From Caprimulgus europaeus (taxonomy: Eukaryota; Chordata; Aves; Caprimulgiformes; Caprimulgidae): 64,000 nucleotides of DNA. Under the pieces are notes generated by a model that did not search any database, was not told where the DNA came from, and saw only the letters and a program-made list of their open reading frames with translations. How positions within the stretch are numbered: the first letter of the stretch is position 1; the number at the start of each line of letters is the position of its first letter. Location of the stretch: positions 46,976,839-47,040,838 of the forward strand of contig OU015532.1 of NCBI GenBank assembly GCA_907165065.1, written 5' to 3'. The position numbers and the translations under genes are program-made. Below, in pieces: positions 49,549 through 63,600 of the stretch.

Positions 49549-52500
49549 ATTTAAGCAAGGCTGGGGCACAGTACTAACAAGCTCTTCCCCTCACTATTTA
49601 TTAGTGAATTCCCTGGTTGGCTTTGCCATGTGTGAAATTGTGTTCTTCAAGGCAATACCTTTGTATGACTGAGAGAACAAAGCATTCTGAACTGGCAGAA
49701 GACTACCACAAGTTTTGCTCACTTTGTTATTAATTAGCTGATATTTTTATTCAATGCTATGGGAATTTTTTCCTCCAGCTAACTTTACAGCCTTCATCCC
49801 ACCACCAGTGGCAAGCAGCGATTGCCTTTAATATGCCTTTATTTGCCCAATTTCCCTTGGGTTTATGCTATTAAATATCATTTCAGTGCCTTTATATTGC
49901 TACACCTACTAGACTAGAAGAGTAAAATAGGAGTAACTTGAAGTTAAAACCACTCAGGGACAACTTTTGCCAAGCACAGATACAGACTTTGCCACTTGGA
50001 CTTCCAGCCAGCAAATAGTGCCTGGCCCTGTTTTATTTGTCACTGTAGATGTATTCTCAGATACATACACACATTATTAATTCCACATTTCAAGGCAGTT
50101 ACTTGTGGACTCAATTTTTGCTGCTCTGCCCAGCCAAAAAATAGGAAACAGACTCTTCAAGTGAGTCTGCAGATATTATCTTAGGAACAAGGCATGCATG
50201 CTCCATCTGCTTTCTGGTATGGTCTTTAAAAAAAATCACTTGCTCTCTTATGAAAACTCTAGAAAAAATATGGTCTATTTAGGGAAATTATATATACAGT
50301 CAATTTTACATCTCAGCCAAACAGGGTACTTTCAGGATAACCTTGAGGAATATGTTGCATGGAGTCATTATTAGAACTATTTTAATTAATTAAAAAAATA
50401 CTATTTTCTATATATTTATATTTTTATGACAAGAGAAAAATCATATAAACCCATGTATCTATGTAATTTTTTTTCTCAAATTAAATAATGTTCTGTTATT
50501 TTAAATAAAGAAAAGCCATAATTTATGTCCAAATATTCTACTGAAAATAAGTGCTGTTTTACAAGCAGATATGCAGTACCTGGAGAAAAACCTCAGCCCC
50601 TTCACTAATCATTTTAGCATTTGGAATTTCATTTTCTTATCAACACACTTGAACCAATCCTGGCTTTACATGGCTCATCAAGGTCTCCTCTTTCAGCACT
50701 TTCCTTTCACAATATTGGGAGACAGAAAGGAAAGCAAACAAGCAAAAAGACTTCCCACTAGCCTGAAATAAATATATTTATATCTAAATGTATTTTAAAG
50801 CCGTGCCCATCCACTGTGACAAGAGCAGTGTGCTGTAAAGAGGTTGGCAGCATCCAGCTGGAGACGTTAAATCTTGTTTGTATGGCCAACACTTAATAAC
50901 TTTTTGCTGTGTTGATGGGAATGATGAGTGCAGATCTGACTTTAGGATGTCTGTAACCCAGAAAGGCACAGTTAGGAAGTGACTTTTTGTCTCCAAAGTG
51001 GTGGAATATGGCCTGACTGCAAAGAAGTAGAACTGTGTCATGAAATGAAATTATTTCTACACCCCTTACCGTGTTACGTGATTTCCCTCCTTGGATGAAT
51101 CTTGGATAATTCGAACAGAAATGCTCATGAAAAGGTGAAAAAAAAAGAGTTCTTCCACCTTGTGTGGTTAAGACCTTTCCTTTTAGAGTAGGTGACTTTC
51201 CTAATATAGAATCATTGCAAAAGTCATATTCTAAATACAGAGGAAAGTCTCCAAACCCCACAAATAGAGAAGTATTTGGCTAGCCAAGTTCTGATACTTC
51301 ATCACAATGCTACTGTGCTGCAGGTGCTTGACTTTAAAATAGGTGCCTTTGATTTTCTTTCTATATCAGAGCTGTGGGAGTTTGGGAAAGCAAGCTTGGT
51401 GAGTTGGTTATCTTTTATTATATAAATAAATACCTTAATTAATTTAATTAAATGAAGCTCATAAGCCCAAACAGCAGCTTAATTAGAATCAATGGTGAAA
51501 TTAACAATGATTTAAAATGAGGCCAATGTGAAAATAAATCAGAAGGAAGACACTATGGAAAATAGAAACAAACATCCCTACAATAATCCAAATTTTAGGC
51601 TGAGTGTAGCTAATGCCAATCAGAACATGCAAATGGTAACATGGTGTTTAAACTCCCCCTGAGCTTGAAGTTTGGAGCCTGGAACGGGGATATTGGCCAA
51701 CTACACAAAAATGAGCAATATTTGTGCTGAGCTTTGGGATACAGAGTTAAACAAATATAAATATGGATTTTTTTCTTTCTTGATATATTCCTTGGAAGGG
51801 AAAACACTGTGACAAGGATTTATTACAGACTTTATTTAGTACAGAGAGTTTCACTGCAAGCTCTACCTAAAATCAGATCTAGATCCTCGGGGTAGGAAGG
51901 AGAACTCTGTTGTCCATACTGATGCAAAGCCCTGTGGCAAAAGTTTTGCAGCCTTTCTCTTCAGACATTTTTATTTATTGAAGTAGGAAAGTAGAATTTA
52001 GGACTCCAGAGTTTCATTGATAGATCTGCCAGTGGGAGGCTGACTTATTTTCTGTGAGTCTGAGTTCACATGGAATTTAATTGCTTGTTTTAAAGAACTG
52101 CTTTGGGAACCAAAGCTTTTTATGCCTGGTTGATTATTTCAGGTCCTCCAGTACGATTTTCAGTTGGTTGTGTCAGCATAACCATTTGTGAGCTTGTGTC
52201 TCAAAGCACTTTTACCAAATGATCCAGCTTTAAAAAATAAAATAAAATCCTCCAGAAATGTGTTTGTTTATTTAATTCTGATTATTTCAATCATTTGGTT
52301 TATACGAAGGCTCTGCAAACTGTTTCATCAAAACATCTGAAGGGGCAATAAAGTGCTGCTGGGATAGGAGTGAACAGTTGGGGGGAAGATTCCTGGGAAT
52401 TTCTAAAGTTGATTTTGTTAGCAAAAAAAATGTGTTTAGTAAATACACAACAGCCTCTTTCACAGTCACTGGAAAGGCTTTCACTACCTTCCACTCACCT

Positions 52501-52577
52501 TCCATCAGGTGACAGGCTGCCACTTGGAATGTTCAATTTTGTGTCTTAACACTGAAAAGAATTCAACACTTCCTGGG

Positions 52578-52698
52578 GAAAACAAACACACAAACAAACA
52601 AAAACCCCCAAACCAAAAAAATACACACCCATGCAAAAAAACCCCAACCAAAACCAACCAACAACCCAAACCCAGAACACCAAAAAACCCCCCACCAT
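52578..52698. repeat. A/C-rich low-complexity tract
   Basis: About 120 bp of AAAC, AACC and CCCAAA units with short C runs on the plus strand. The Lys/Pro/Thr-rich or Gly/Val/Phe-rich frames across it are artefacts. Confidence 0.9.
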
Positions 52699-55600
52699 GT
52701 TTCGTTCTCCCTACCTGCAGATACATTTTGAGGTGATTAAAAAGCAAAGACTTGATTAGAGCTTTCAGTGTCTCTGAAATGCAAATAGTTCTATAATTGT
52801 TTGCTCTTTTAAATGAGTAAATAAACTGATAAGCAGACTGTTACTCTTGAGTGTGTGTGTGGTTGTAGCAATGTTGTTCCTCCAGCCAGACCCATGGGGA
52901 AATCAAACTGCCAGGTTGTTACATTGCATTTGAACATCATCACATTCTGAAGTAAAAATACAAAATAAAGCTATTTCAGAAGACACAGAAATCCCTTCAG
53001 CTTTGTTGTGATGTTTGTGCTCATTTTTCTTAAAATGGGATTCCTGAAAGTCCTAGGACTTAGGCAAGGAGGGGATTAGCAGAGAACATCACTGGGAAGA
53101 GCTTTGTGTTGTCTAGGGCAGGGGAGTGGAAAAAGCCCAATAAAGGAAGGAAATGCAGGCTAGATGTGGAATGGAAGGACATCACCACACTGCTGAAGCT
53201 GCTAGAGAACAACCAATAAAAATGTCATCCTTTGGCATCAATGTCCCAAAGTTTGGGTTTTTTTTTTTTAATCAGAGCTCTGGAGAATCAAACTGCCCAG
53301 CTGTGATGTAGTATTGGTTCAATTAAAGCTAATAATAAGATGCACCTGTGATGATATAAAAGAACATTGGGATCTGATGACACTGGTACCAAAAGAGACA
53401 TATGGACACTAATGGTGGAGCTTCCCTTTTCCTGGGTTAGTGTTTTACATGGCCACCAAGAGATTTTTTATCATCTTTCCCATTAGGCAGCACAGAAGAC
53501 ATTCTAGATAATACTCTTGGTTGAAATGAATTGGTCAGGGAAAATAATTCAAGGCAGTAGAGTTTTGGTTTTTGTTTTGTTTTTCATTTTATTTCTGTCA
53601 CTGTTAGTTCCTTCCTTGTACCATGAACTTGAATTCCAGATCTGAATTCAAGTGAGATGTCAAAGCAGAATTCATCTGAAACTGCTGTCTTGCAACGCAG
53701 AAACCAAAAATAGCCCCGTGTTCATTCTGACTGATAAATCCCTTTAGATTGTCCAAAGCTCAGGGCAAGATGAGTGATTTGGCACATGGTATCTGTCTGC
53801 ATCTAGTCTGCATGTTTGGTCCAGGGTTGGGGTTGGGTTTGTGCTTGAATTTACCCCCCACTAATGCACTAAATCCTGCCCCATGGTGCTTCTTACCTCT
53901 GTGGTGCTCAGGTCAGGGAAAGGCAGGGACAACAGCTCTGGTCTTCACAGGAGTGAACTGAAATGGGATTGTGTCTGTGCATCCTTGTTAAGACTCATAA
54001 CAGACTCTTCTGCTCCAGAATAAAGTCAAATAAATCAGGTTAAATGATAGGTAAAGAGCAGTGGGAAAGGGTTCATATGGAAATGTGTTGTCCTGGCTGG
54101 CAGGTCATGACACCAAAGCCATCTGCATGAGCACTTTTTCTCCTCTGTTTCCTTTTAGAGTCCAGAATTTTAAACTAAACCATCTGTGATTTACAGTGAT
54201 CTGGCTGATTATACTGGAACAGAAAGGTGGACAAAGCTTCTGACTGGGAGGCCAGTGCAGTGCCCTTCACCTCTCCTCCAAGCCACCACTTGTGCCCTAA
54301 TCTCAACAGAGTAAGGCCAGGACTATGGGATCAAAGTGCAAGTGTCACCCAAATTATGCATGTCATGAGCTCTTTTCAGATTATATGTATAGTTATATAC
54401 AAATAATACATAGAAATATTTAGCTATCTGTTCTTTGAAGACCAACCTTCTACTCCAATATAAATGTGGTATTTGTCTGTCATTTCTCATGACAGAATCT
54501 CAGGCGTTGAACATCAGCTTCCTGGCTCAAAATAAATCAAATACAAATTCTGCAGGATCTGCCTGCATGAGATATTTATTAATCTAAAACCTAAACTCCA
54601 GAACTAATGTAGTACTACTGCACTTAAGAAATAATTTGCAAAAATAAAGCTACACAGGTGTAATGATACCAGTCTAATTATGATGGTAAATTTCCTCAGA
54701 TAAACCCTAAGTGTTACTTTTCTTATTTACATATGTAAACAAGGCCAGGAATAAAGGAACTTAAAAGCAGCACTCAAACAATGTGCCTCTCCAGGAATCT
54801 CTGGCCACATGCACTAATGCCCACTTCCCTGATAACTCCATTATTTCGTGCACAAATTGCCTCTAAACAGAAAGAATGAAACTGAATTTGGGTTCTGCCA
54901 TATGGCACGGTTTCCTTCTCAGAGTTATTCCTAGTAAAACCCAACACCATCACAGTTCTTTTTCTCAAAGATCTGGGGCACAATGATTTCACATTAAAAT
55001 CCCTACAAATTTTAATATTGAATTGTGATGAGGAAAATTCCCTTAAACCTCTGAATTCTAAAGTTCTTCTTCTGCTTCTAATAGTGCTCATAGAAATGAC
55101 CTAAAGAATGAAGGAGCAAGAAAGGTGAATCCTTAAGGTCTAAAGTGTTCTTTGAGAGCTACAGCAGTACAGAAATCTTTTGGGAGTTGATATGTACATG
55201 GTGTGAGCTAAGAATTGAAAATTACTGTATCTTCCTATATTTTTTGATGCTAAAATCTCAATAAAGAACACCAGAAATGGGGAGAAAAAAATGTAGATAG
55301 GCTGATCAAATTGACCATGAATTATTTTGCCTAAAAGAAATGGAAAGGTAACTTTTAATAACATGCTACTGACAGTATAGTCTAAACAGAACTTTGTTTT
55401 GTGAGCCTTGGAAAATAAGAAATGGCTTATAATGAATCTCACATTTCTTTATTTTTGTTTGTAACCAGCAAAGTGATGCTATGAACAGCATATCTTTGGA
55501 CTTTAAATCTACTCACCCACTGTATAAATGGATTTGGCATGTGCATAATCTGTTGCTAAGATTTATAGTGGACATTTATTAAAGGATTAGGGAGCAATGA

Positions 55601-55950
55601 AGCTGTTCATGGCTGTGCTACTCCATATTTTACTGTGTATTTGCAAAAAAGGGATGCATAAACACAGTAAGGATTTCAGCAACTTAAATAAAAAAATACT
55701 TTTTTTTCCTAATCCTTGCTTTGTTTTGGAAATTCTGGCATGATCTGACTGGGGGGTAGGCAGGGGAAGAGGCACATTCTACTGTAGTAGAGCTTCAATT
55801 GAATACAAGTGGATTAAAATATTTACTTTGATACCTCAAGGCACCTAATATCTTAAAATATTCAATATTCTGAGCTATGCTCACAAGAAGATTTAGGGAC
55901 CTAAACCTGAGATAGTGGTCAGTTCTCAGTTCAGCTGGTGTGGGGCCCCT

Positions 55951-56063
55951 ATATTTATATATATAAATTATATATAATTTATATATAATATAAATTATAT
56001 AATTTATATAATTATAAATTATATATAATTTATAATTTTTAGAAATTATAAAAAATTATAATT
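55951..56063. repeat. AT-only palindromic repeat
   Basis: About 110 bp of almost only A and T, built from units such as AAATTATATATAATTT, which is itself a perfect palindrome. The unit recurs several times, so the tract could form cruciforms. Confidence 0.92.
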
Positions 56064-56439
56064 GCTCATAATCCAACAGCATCTCACTTTCCTGTTGATA
56101 AAATTCCATGAATACCTAAAAATCTGCTTCTGAAAGCTCCCACAAGCATCTCAGTCTGCACCATACTGAGCATACCTGCACACTTTCTGGGGCAGGAATG
56201 TAGAGATTGGTTGTTCTGGCTCATTTAGAAGGTAACCACCCTGTCTGCAGCCGTGACTGACTGCTCACACCTGCCTAGGATGGGACATCAGAATCAGAGA
56301 AGCGGGTGTCACCACCCACTGTCCTGCCATACTCACCAGTTCCTCAGCAACTTGAGGTTCAGAGGCCTTCTGAACTGAATAATGTTTTGTGTTCAATAGT
56401 TCTTGATGGATATTTTTAATTCCAGTAACTTTTTAAATA

Positions 56440-57665
56440 TCTCTGAAGTGTTTCAGCACTCAAAACATTCACTGGTAGCTTATTCCACAGGCTGAATAGG
56501 GAGAGGATCTGTACTTTCATGATGAGTATTTTCAACCATTCATTCATTCATTTTGAACCTCATCCTAGTTTTATTTGATGCTTTCTACTTTTTCTTTTGG
56601 AGAAGACTCCTATTTGCTTTTTCCACGCCACTCTCAATTTTACAGACCTTCATCATATTCCCTGCTCATCTTTCTCTTTTCCAGGTTGAAAAATACTAAA
56701 TTACCTATTTTTTTCGTCACACAAAAGCCAAACCATATTTTTGAACATCACTTCCAGCTTTCTCCGCATTTTTTCCATTTTATCATATTCTTTTTGAAAT
56801 GGAAAGACCAGAACTGAACAAGTATTCAGGATTCAGATGTACTCTGGATTTAACTGTGGCATAACAAGGCTTCCTCTTTTGATTTCTATTCCTTTTGAAA
56901 TAGTGCCTACCCTTCTATTTGCTTTCCCAATAATTGATAATTAACTTGACATTTCCTGGAATTCATTATTATGAACCCAAATCTCAATCATGAATAGCAA
57001 TAATCAGTTTAGATGTCTTTTTTTTTATATAAATAAAGTAAGAATATCTTTTTTCTATAAATAAAGAATATCCTTTTTGCTATATGCATCACTTAACATT
57101 TATCCATATTTAATTTTGTCTGCCCTTTTTTTATCAAGTTACCCAGTTGTGTGCAGTCTTTCTCTGATTTCTTACCTGTGATAATTTATTTGTTACCATG
57201 AATAACTTGACCACTTCCCTCATTTCATCTCCTTTTCTGATTTATTTGTGATTATGTGAAACAGCAGGAACAATGCAGAGCCACGTGGGTGACATCTCTC
57301 TGCTGTAGGCTGACTATATGCTCTTACCATATTTCCTTTATGTTACAAATTTCTTGATCCATGTGAAAATGTTCCTTATTCTATGACAACTTAATTTCCT
57401 TAAGAGGCTCTAGTGAAAGACTTTGCCAGATGTTTTTTTGAAAATCAAAGCAGACTACACCACTTCTTAGATATTTCTTGCTGATATATCAATTGACTCC
57501 TTCAATTAATTTCACATGATTTTGTGACATGATTTTTCCTTTAAGAAATCATACTGATTATTTGACAATATATAATTTGGAAGCCACGTGGCTTCTAAAT
57601 TTCATTTTTTAAAGCATTCTACCAATTTACATGGTAAAGATATCAGGTTTACTTATCTGTAGATC
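56440..57665 (-). mobile_element. ancient CR1-type LINE fragment
   Basis: About 1.2 kb that keeps the word order of an inverted, old CR1: the region for GACCAGAACTGAACAAGTATTC, CTATTTGCTTTCCC, GTTACCCAGTTGTGTGCAGT, GACTTTGCCAGATG, TTTAAGAAATCATACTGATT and CTACCAATTTACATGGTAAA. This covers the last part of the CR1 reverse transcriptase frame and the 3' UTR in minus orientation. Divergence is high, every frame is broken, and the ends are fuzzy. It must be far older than the other CR1 copies here. Confidence 0.62.
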
Positions 57666-60600
57666 AGTTAAGGAGCCATGGAGGGACAGAGCTTAAAAAC
57701 ATGGTGTTATCAAGCTAAAGCTCTTTGTGAAATTAAACCATATTTGCAGGGAAAAAAAAAATTCAGACAGGATATACAGATATTTCAAACCTGAAACTTG
57801 AAACCAAAGTTTTGGTGCTAATCTCTTGGGATAATTAATGATTCAGACTTTTCATACCAGGGTCTTAGCTGGTTATTAATATTCTAACTGCCTAAATTTG
57901 CTTTCTCTTCCCTTCCCTGGATGAAAGTGATGTGTTATCTTGTCTTCTTGGCTGCTAAGCAACTGTAATAATGCCTATCCCAGGCAGCCTGACAGATAGC
58001 CCTGACTGCTGTGTGCTTGGTCTATTGGTGGTAATAGTATATGAATATAAATAGGAGGTGGCAGGCAATGGCAATAACAGAACAGATTCAACTGAAACTT
58101 TTGAGAAATACTAAGTTAAACTTAGGCTACATGTGTAGCTGAGAGACTTTTGTGACAGGGGCTGAAATTGAAGGAAGAGAAGCAATCACTGTTGTGGGAG
58201 TGAGTTGGCAACTCATTAATTGTCAGTTAATTTCTTTATTTAACAGCTTATGAGCAGTGTTCATCATATTAGTGTCTGAGTTCTTATAACCAGCACTGGA
58301 TTTATCCTCATATCACCTGAGTTACATTAGGAGTATTATTTCCTTTGATTTACTGGGGAAAAAAAAGACAAGTAGATCTTGCTTAATTTAGCACCTGTTA
58401 GTGAAGAATTAAGATCTTAATAATATCCATCCCCACCAAACAAATAATTTAAAATGTTCAAAAATTAGTATTGTGTGTAAAGTTGTTTCTTTGGTGGGAT
58501 CAAATGGTAAGGAATTTTTTTCCATTGACTTCAGCCAATCAACCTTCAATTTCATGACATTATGATTTCAGAGTACAATTATAACACAGTAATTGTGTTG
58601 TTTATTATCAATAATTTCCTTACTTATGACAAAACTTCAGTTACCTTTTTCTCTTTTAAAAAAACAAAGTCCCATACACACACAAAAATTCCAGTAAATT
58701 TTGATCTTGTATAAATAAAGATCTTAGAGCAGTTAAATCTGTTCTTTTAAAGGACATTCAAAAAGGAAACTGTGTCCACAGTAAAAATGCACAGGTGACC
58801 TGCAATCTACACCAGAAGATCAACCCTAAAGAGCAAGAGATGTACTCAAACCTGTAGTGCTTGCTCAGGTGCTGACACCAATATTTGGCTGGGCACCAGG
58901 ACTGCCAATTCCCACGACATTTCTTGTTACCTGACCCGTTCCTTACCCCTGAAATGAAGCCACCACTTTATAAACAACTGGAACATTGATAGATGATAAC
59001 AGATTTTTGTCTAATAATATAGTACTTAGCAGTTATACATCATGCTTCTCAGCTGCTGAGCACTTTACTCACTTTACCAGAAGAGACCAGAATTGAACCT
59101 GTGACCTAAAACTCAAATGATTTTTCAATTAAAATAAATTCTCAAAAGGAAAATCAAGGAGCACTAAAATAAATTCAGAAAGAACAAGGTGTTGATGGAA
59201 CGAAGGTGGGATTTATTTCTACAGAAAACAAACTAAATATGGCAAATATGGATCAAAAGTCAGAAGTGCCTGAGGGTAAGACCACGCTATTGAAATGGCT
59301 GTGTCCTACTTGCTGTTTCTTTGCTACCTTATTGGCTGGTTTTGTACAAAACTTCTCTCATATTTGTGTCTTATACATCTACCTACCTTGTGACAAACAG
59401 GAAGATCTTGCCATCTTCACTTTTGCAGATGGGACATGGTCTGCCTGTCTGTCTTTTCTATTTACACCGGGGCAAGGACTGCCTTTTGAATTAGCTCATG
59501 TTAAAATGAAGCTTAAAATCAATGCCCCAAACCAGAACAACAGGGGAGCAAAAGTCTTTATATTTCAAACAGTTATTTCTGACTAATAGTGATGAATTGT
59601 CAATAATGCTTTTTAAAATAAGTGACAATATTCGTATATACAGCAATTATCTAATAACAGGTACACAGAAACATGAAAAAATGAATTACAGTGCCAGTGT
59701 GTACTTACCAAAATTGGAACTTTGAACTGCAAACACAATATCACTTGCAGTAAAACTCATAGGCAGGTTAGTTTGTTATTTTCTTCACATGTCATAATAG
59801 GTGACATGCTATTTTGCATGTGTTAGAAACTGAGAGTTTCTACAGGTAGATTATTGGAGAGCAATTTCATCTTTGGAAGTAATTAGGAAGTCCATGCAAG
59901 GTGATCGTTTCCCATGTGCAAGAATTCATAGAAGCCTATAAAAACTTTTTAAAATGTACTGCTAATGTTCAACAGAGTTGTTAAGGAAGTCCATTAGAGA
60001 GAATAAAGAGGAATGATTGGGAGCACACAAGGAGGGAAATCTGGAACATTTTTCATAGGCAGCGTTGTTTTCAGCAATGAAGGCTGGGATAGTTAATAAC
60101 TTCATGGAAACCTATGGGAAATGGAGTATTTGTAAGTGAATGAGCTTTTAATAAGACAGATGATTGTAATTCTCATACAAATAATGGTCCTCTTATTACA
60201 TAAATGACATTGGAAAAATTAGAGGGCATTCCAGCAAAGCCAACTAGAGTAAGTCGGTAATTGAAGAATACAGCTTAGGGAGAAAGTGCTAGGGAGCTTA
60301 TTTTAAACATTAAAAAGCACATAAAACTTTTCTTCTGCAAGGTGCTGGATTGGTCTGGAGCAATACTGAATACAGGAAAGTGAACAGAATCTAAGGTGCT
60401 GAGGGGCTGGAGAGATGAAATCTACCTGGCTTCCTCTGAGAGCGTTTGAGAAGCAGCCTATGCTGGATGCACAGTGCAGAGCCCGACCGTGCCTATCAGT
60501 TCCTCTCATTCCAATTACAAATTAAAAATACAATGTAAATAAGATACTAGGTGTCTCAACACCGGTCCTTATTACTGCTACAAGTTTCAGTCTATTTTCC

Positions 60601-63600
60601 ATCCCTGAGAAGGGTGAAAGGTAAGGTTTTTCCCCCTCAACCACTCACCTGTCTATCTACGACTCAGTGTCTGATGCAAAAATATCCCGGCGAGAGCTCA
60701 CTGGAAATTTGCCTTCAGAATATTTGTTCTAGGAAAATAATAGGAAAGGAACCAAGCAAAGGAACCAAGGTTTTCATGGGAATGTTTCATAGAATTGAGC
60801 TGGAAATAAGATCTGCTCCAGACTGAATTATAGCATTCAACTGAATTCAGAGCTACCCTTTGCCTCATCCCACCTCATCCCGACTCAGCTAGTAGTCACA
60901 GTCTGGATTTCAAAGCACCCCTGGCAGATGCCCTAAAACCTCCTTTCCTCCAGCCCAGGTTATCAGCAATTCAAAGACACTGGGTTTTTTTTAAGATAAT
61001 CAGTTTCTGAAACCAAAGGTTTTGCACAAATCAAGCTTTTGCCTTAAAATTTTGCTCCCTCAGTCCAAGTGAAGAACGGTTCTTCTGGATTGATTCACCT
61101 CCCATGTCTTCACCAGAAGTATGTGTGACCCCGAGCTCTTATCTGCAACATTTTCTTCTGTCACTATGTTTGTCTATAAAAGTGAGAGAAAACTTCAGAG
61201 CTCGTTTAGGAGTCTTTATTTTTAGAGAGCTATTGACAAAGATGCCCACATAAAACAGCAGACTTCATACAAAATGGTTCAAAATGACACTTGGCAAAAC
61301 TAAACAACACAAACAAACACCCAAAGCTCTCATATATAGTAGGAAAGACATGAAATCAGAAATGGTTTATTTTTATTTTGGCTGGGTTTTTTTTTAAGCA
61401 GAGTTGATGTAACGGATCATGCTCTAGAGCACTTTGCTCAGTGCCAGAGCTACAAAAAATAAAAATGAATTCATGTTAATTTGAAGCCTCCAGGTTCTCG
61501 CTCCTGGGGTACTACACTCACCAATGATTAATTCAGCAGCTTGGCAGACAGTAGTGCTTTGCCTGCAACTGTGCCAAGGGGAGTTACTCAAGCATAGAGC
61601 CTAATCTCAGCTAAAGAAGCTGTGAGGAAAAGTCACAGGCAGAAGGCAGTGTTCAATATTTGCCTTTTAGGGACATGCAGTCAGTTCTGGGTTCCTGTCA
61701 CTTAGCAAACACATCACAACATGAGTAAAGAGTCTATATACCCACAGCATCACTTCTCTTCACATCAGGACTGGGTTTTTCTTTAACAGTTAGAAAGAGT
61801 AAGTTATATTTATATGCAACGTGCTGTCTCTGTACTGCAGAAGAGTGGTTTTTAGGTTTTACTCTCAGCAGTGGAAATGGGCATATTCCATGGAGCTATG
61901 ACAATTGCTTTTGTCCACAGCCTCTGTTTTTTTGTCCAAGGTTGTACTCAAATCACCAAAACCACGTGAGCGTTACACAGAGGCGTTTCCTAGCAGAGGG
62001 TAACCAGAGTTCACGCTAATTGTGGTGCCTTCATTCCATCTGGAAAATGTTTCCTCTTAGCTGTTCCTACAAGAAAGAGACTGACAGAAGCAGAACTCAG
62101 CATGAGAGGGAAGGTTTTGAATTCTCTTGCATCCTGGAGAGCATGTAGGTTAATCACCATCTAAAGATGTTGGGCAGGTAATACAGCCAGCCTGCGAAGC
62201 ATGGAGATCAGAGGTGGCTTCACCCCGTGTGAGCTGAATGTAAAGGGAAGCAGCAGAAAGATCTGAGCATTTAGGTTAAAGTACCCAGTTCTAGTATGCA
62301 TTGCTCCAGTTTTAAGGAGGAAGGGAAGTTAGAGAAACTGATAGAGCTACTAACTGTCTGTCTCTTCATGTGCTTTCAAAGGCCATATGCTCTTATGCTG
62401 TCCTTAAAAAACAACTTCCTAACAGCCTTCCTATCAAGGTGACTTTGATTCTGGTTGCCCTAATCCTCTGAGGTTGCTTTCTGCAGCACTTTAAACAGAT
62501 TGAGGTGTGTGACTTTGTTTATTAGAGAAATGGCTGGGGTTTTTTTTTTGCCTGCTTTAGATCTTTGGGAAGATAGTTCAAAGCTGTCAGTGCCTTTAAG
62601 GGAGGAACTTAGAAAGGAAAAAGAAAAAAGCAACGTACCCACAGAGTGATGGGAAGGAAATAGATGTCAGGACTCTTCCTTGAGTCATAGAAGGCACAGA
62701 TAATTCAGTGCACCTGCTATTTACTGCAGGATAAGACAAGTAATTAGGTACAGAGCCATGTGTGATTTTGAAACGTGGGAATTCACCTCTCTGTTTCTTT
62801 GTGACTTCTAAAAATAGCCTGAAAGCTTCTTGCACTTGTTGACTCCTTCCCCCAGTTCAGAGGCCTATAGAACTATGTCATTCAATCAACAAGGAAGCCT
62901 TTGCATACAAAAGTGGACCAAAGCCTTAATAACTCAGGCCTGATAAGTGGGACTCCAGTATTTACTGGAATATCCTATTCCCATAACTCTCCATGCTCAG
63001 TCTATTTGACATGGTCCCACTAACTTTTAGCAAAGCTGTTCTACAAGGCATAAGGAAACGGTGTCTTTCCACAAAGGTCAGAAGGAAAAAGTCAAATATA
63101 TTGAGAAAGTAATCAATAAATGTGTCTTTTCTCTCCAGTAGTATTTAGCACTTTGGGGAATGGATGGAATACTTTAACATAAAAATAGAAATTAAGTTAT
63201 TTTACCAAGCATGATGTTTTCAGTTTTGCTCACAACCCAACTGCTTCTCACTTAAACGTGTCAGTGGCCTAAGATACTGCATAATGTTGTAAGACTTACC
63301 TTAGTATCATATAACATTTAAAGATTGAAAACAATTTTTAAAGAATTGCTTTGAAAACTGTTTTTTTAAGATGCAAGAGGGATAACATTCCTTGTTTCTA
63401 CCTAAAATGATTAGGATCGAGACTAATTTTCAGCATTAATCATGTTCATAATTCAATCTATACAGACTATTTTTGGTTTAATACAATTTTAAAATGCTAA
63501 TAGGAGATAATTGTGGCTTTGCCAGAGATTATTACGTTAAAGACTTTCCAGTTACGATTCTCCATAGCACGTTGAGAACCTGCTGGCATGCTTTGCTCTT

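Larger units (their letters stand above)
48659..56439. other. gene-free AT-rich DNA
   Basis: About 7.8 kb without a supportable gene. It holds the AT repeats at 49482..49548 and 55951..56063 and the A/C-rich tract at 52578..52698. Open frames reach 122 codons (50893..51261, minus strand) but show no domain or family. Confidence 0.5.

Noticed and set aside
59206-59586. 126-codon plus-strand frame as a possible gene
   Set aside because: No recognisable domain, no convincing promoter or splice context, and a second frame overlaps it. In AT-rich DNA of this size such frames arise by chance.
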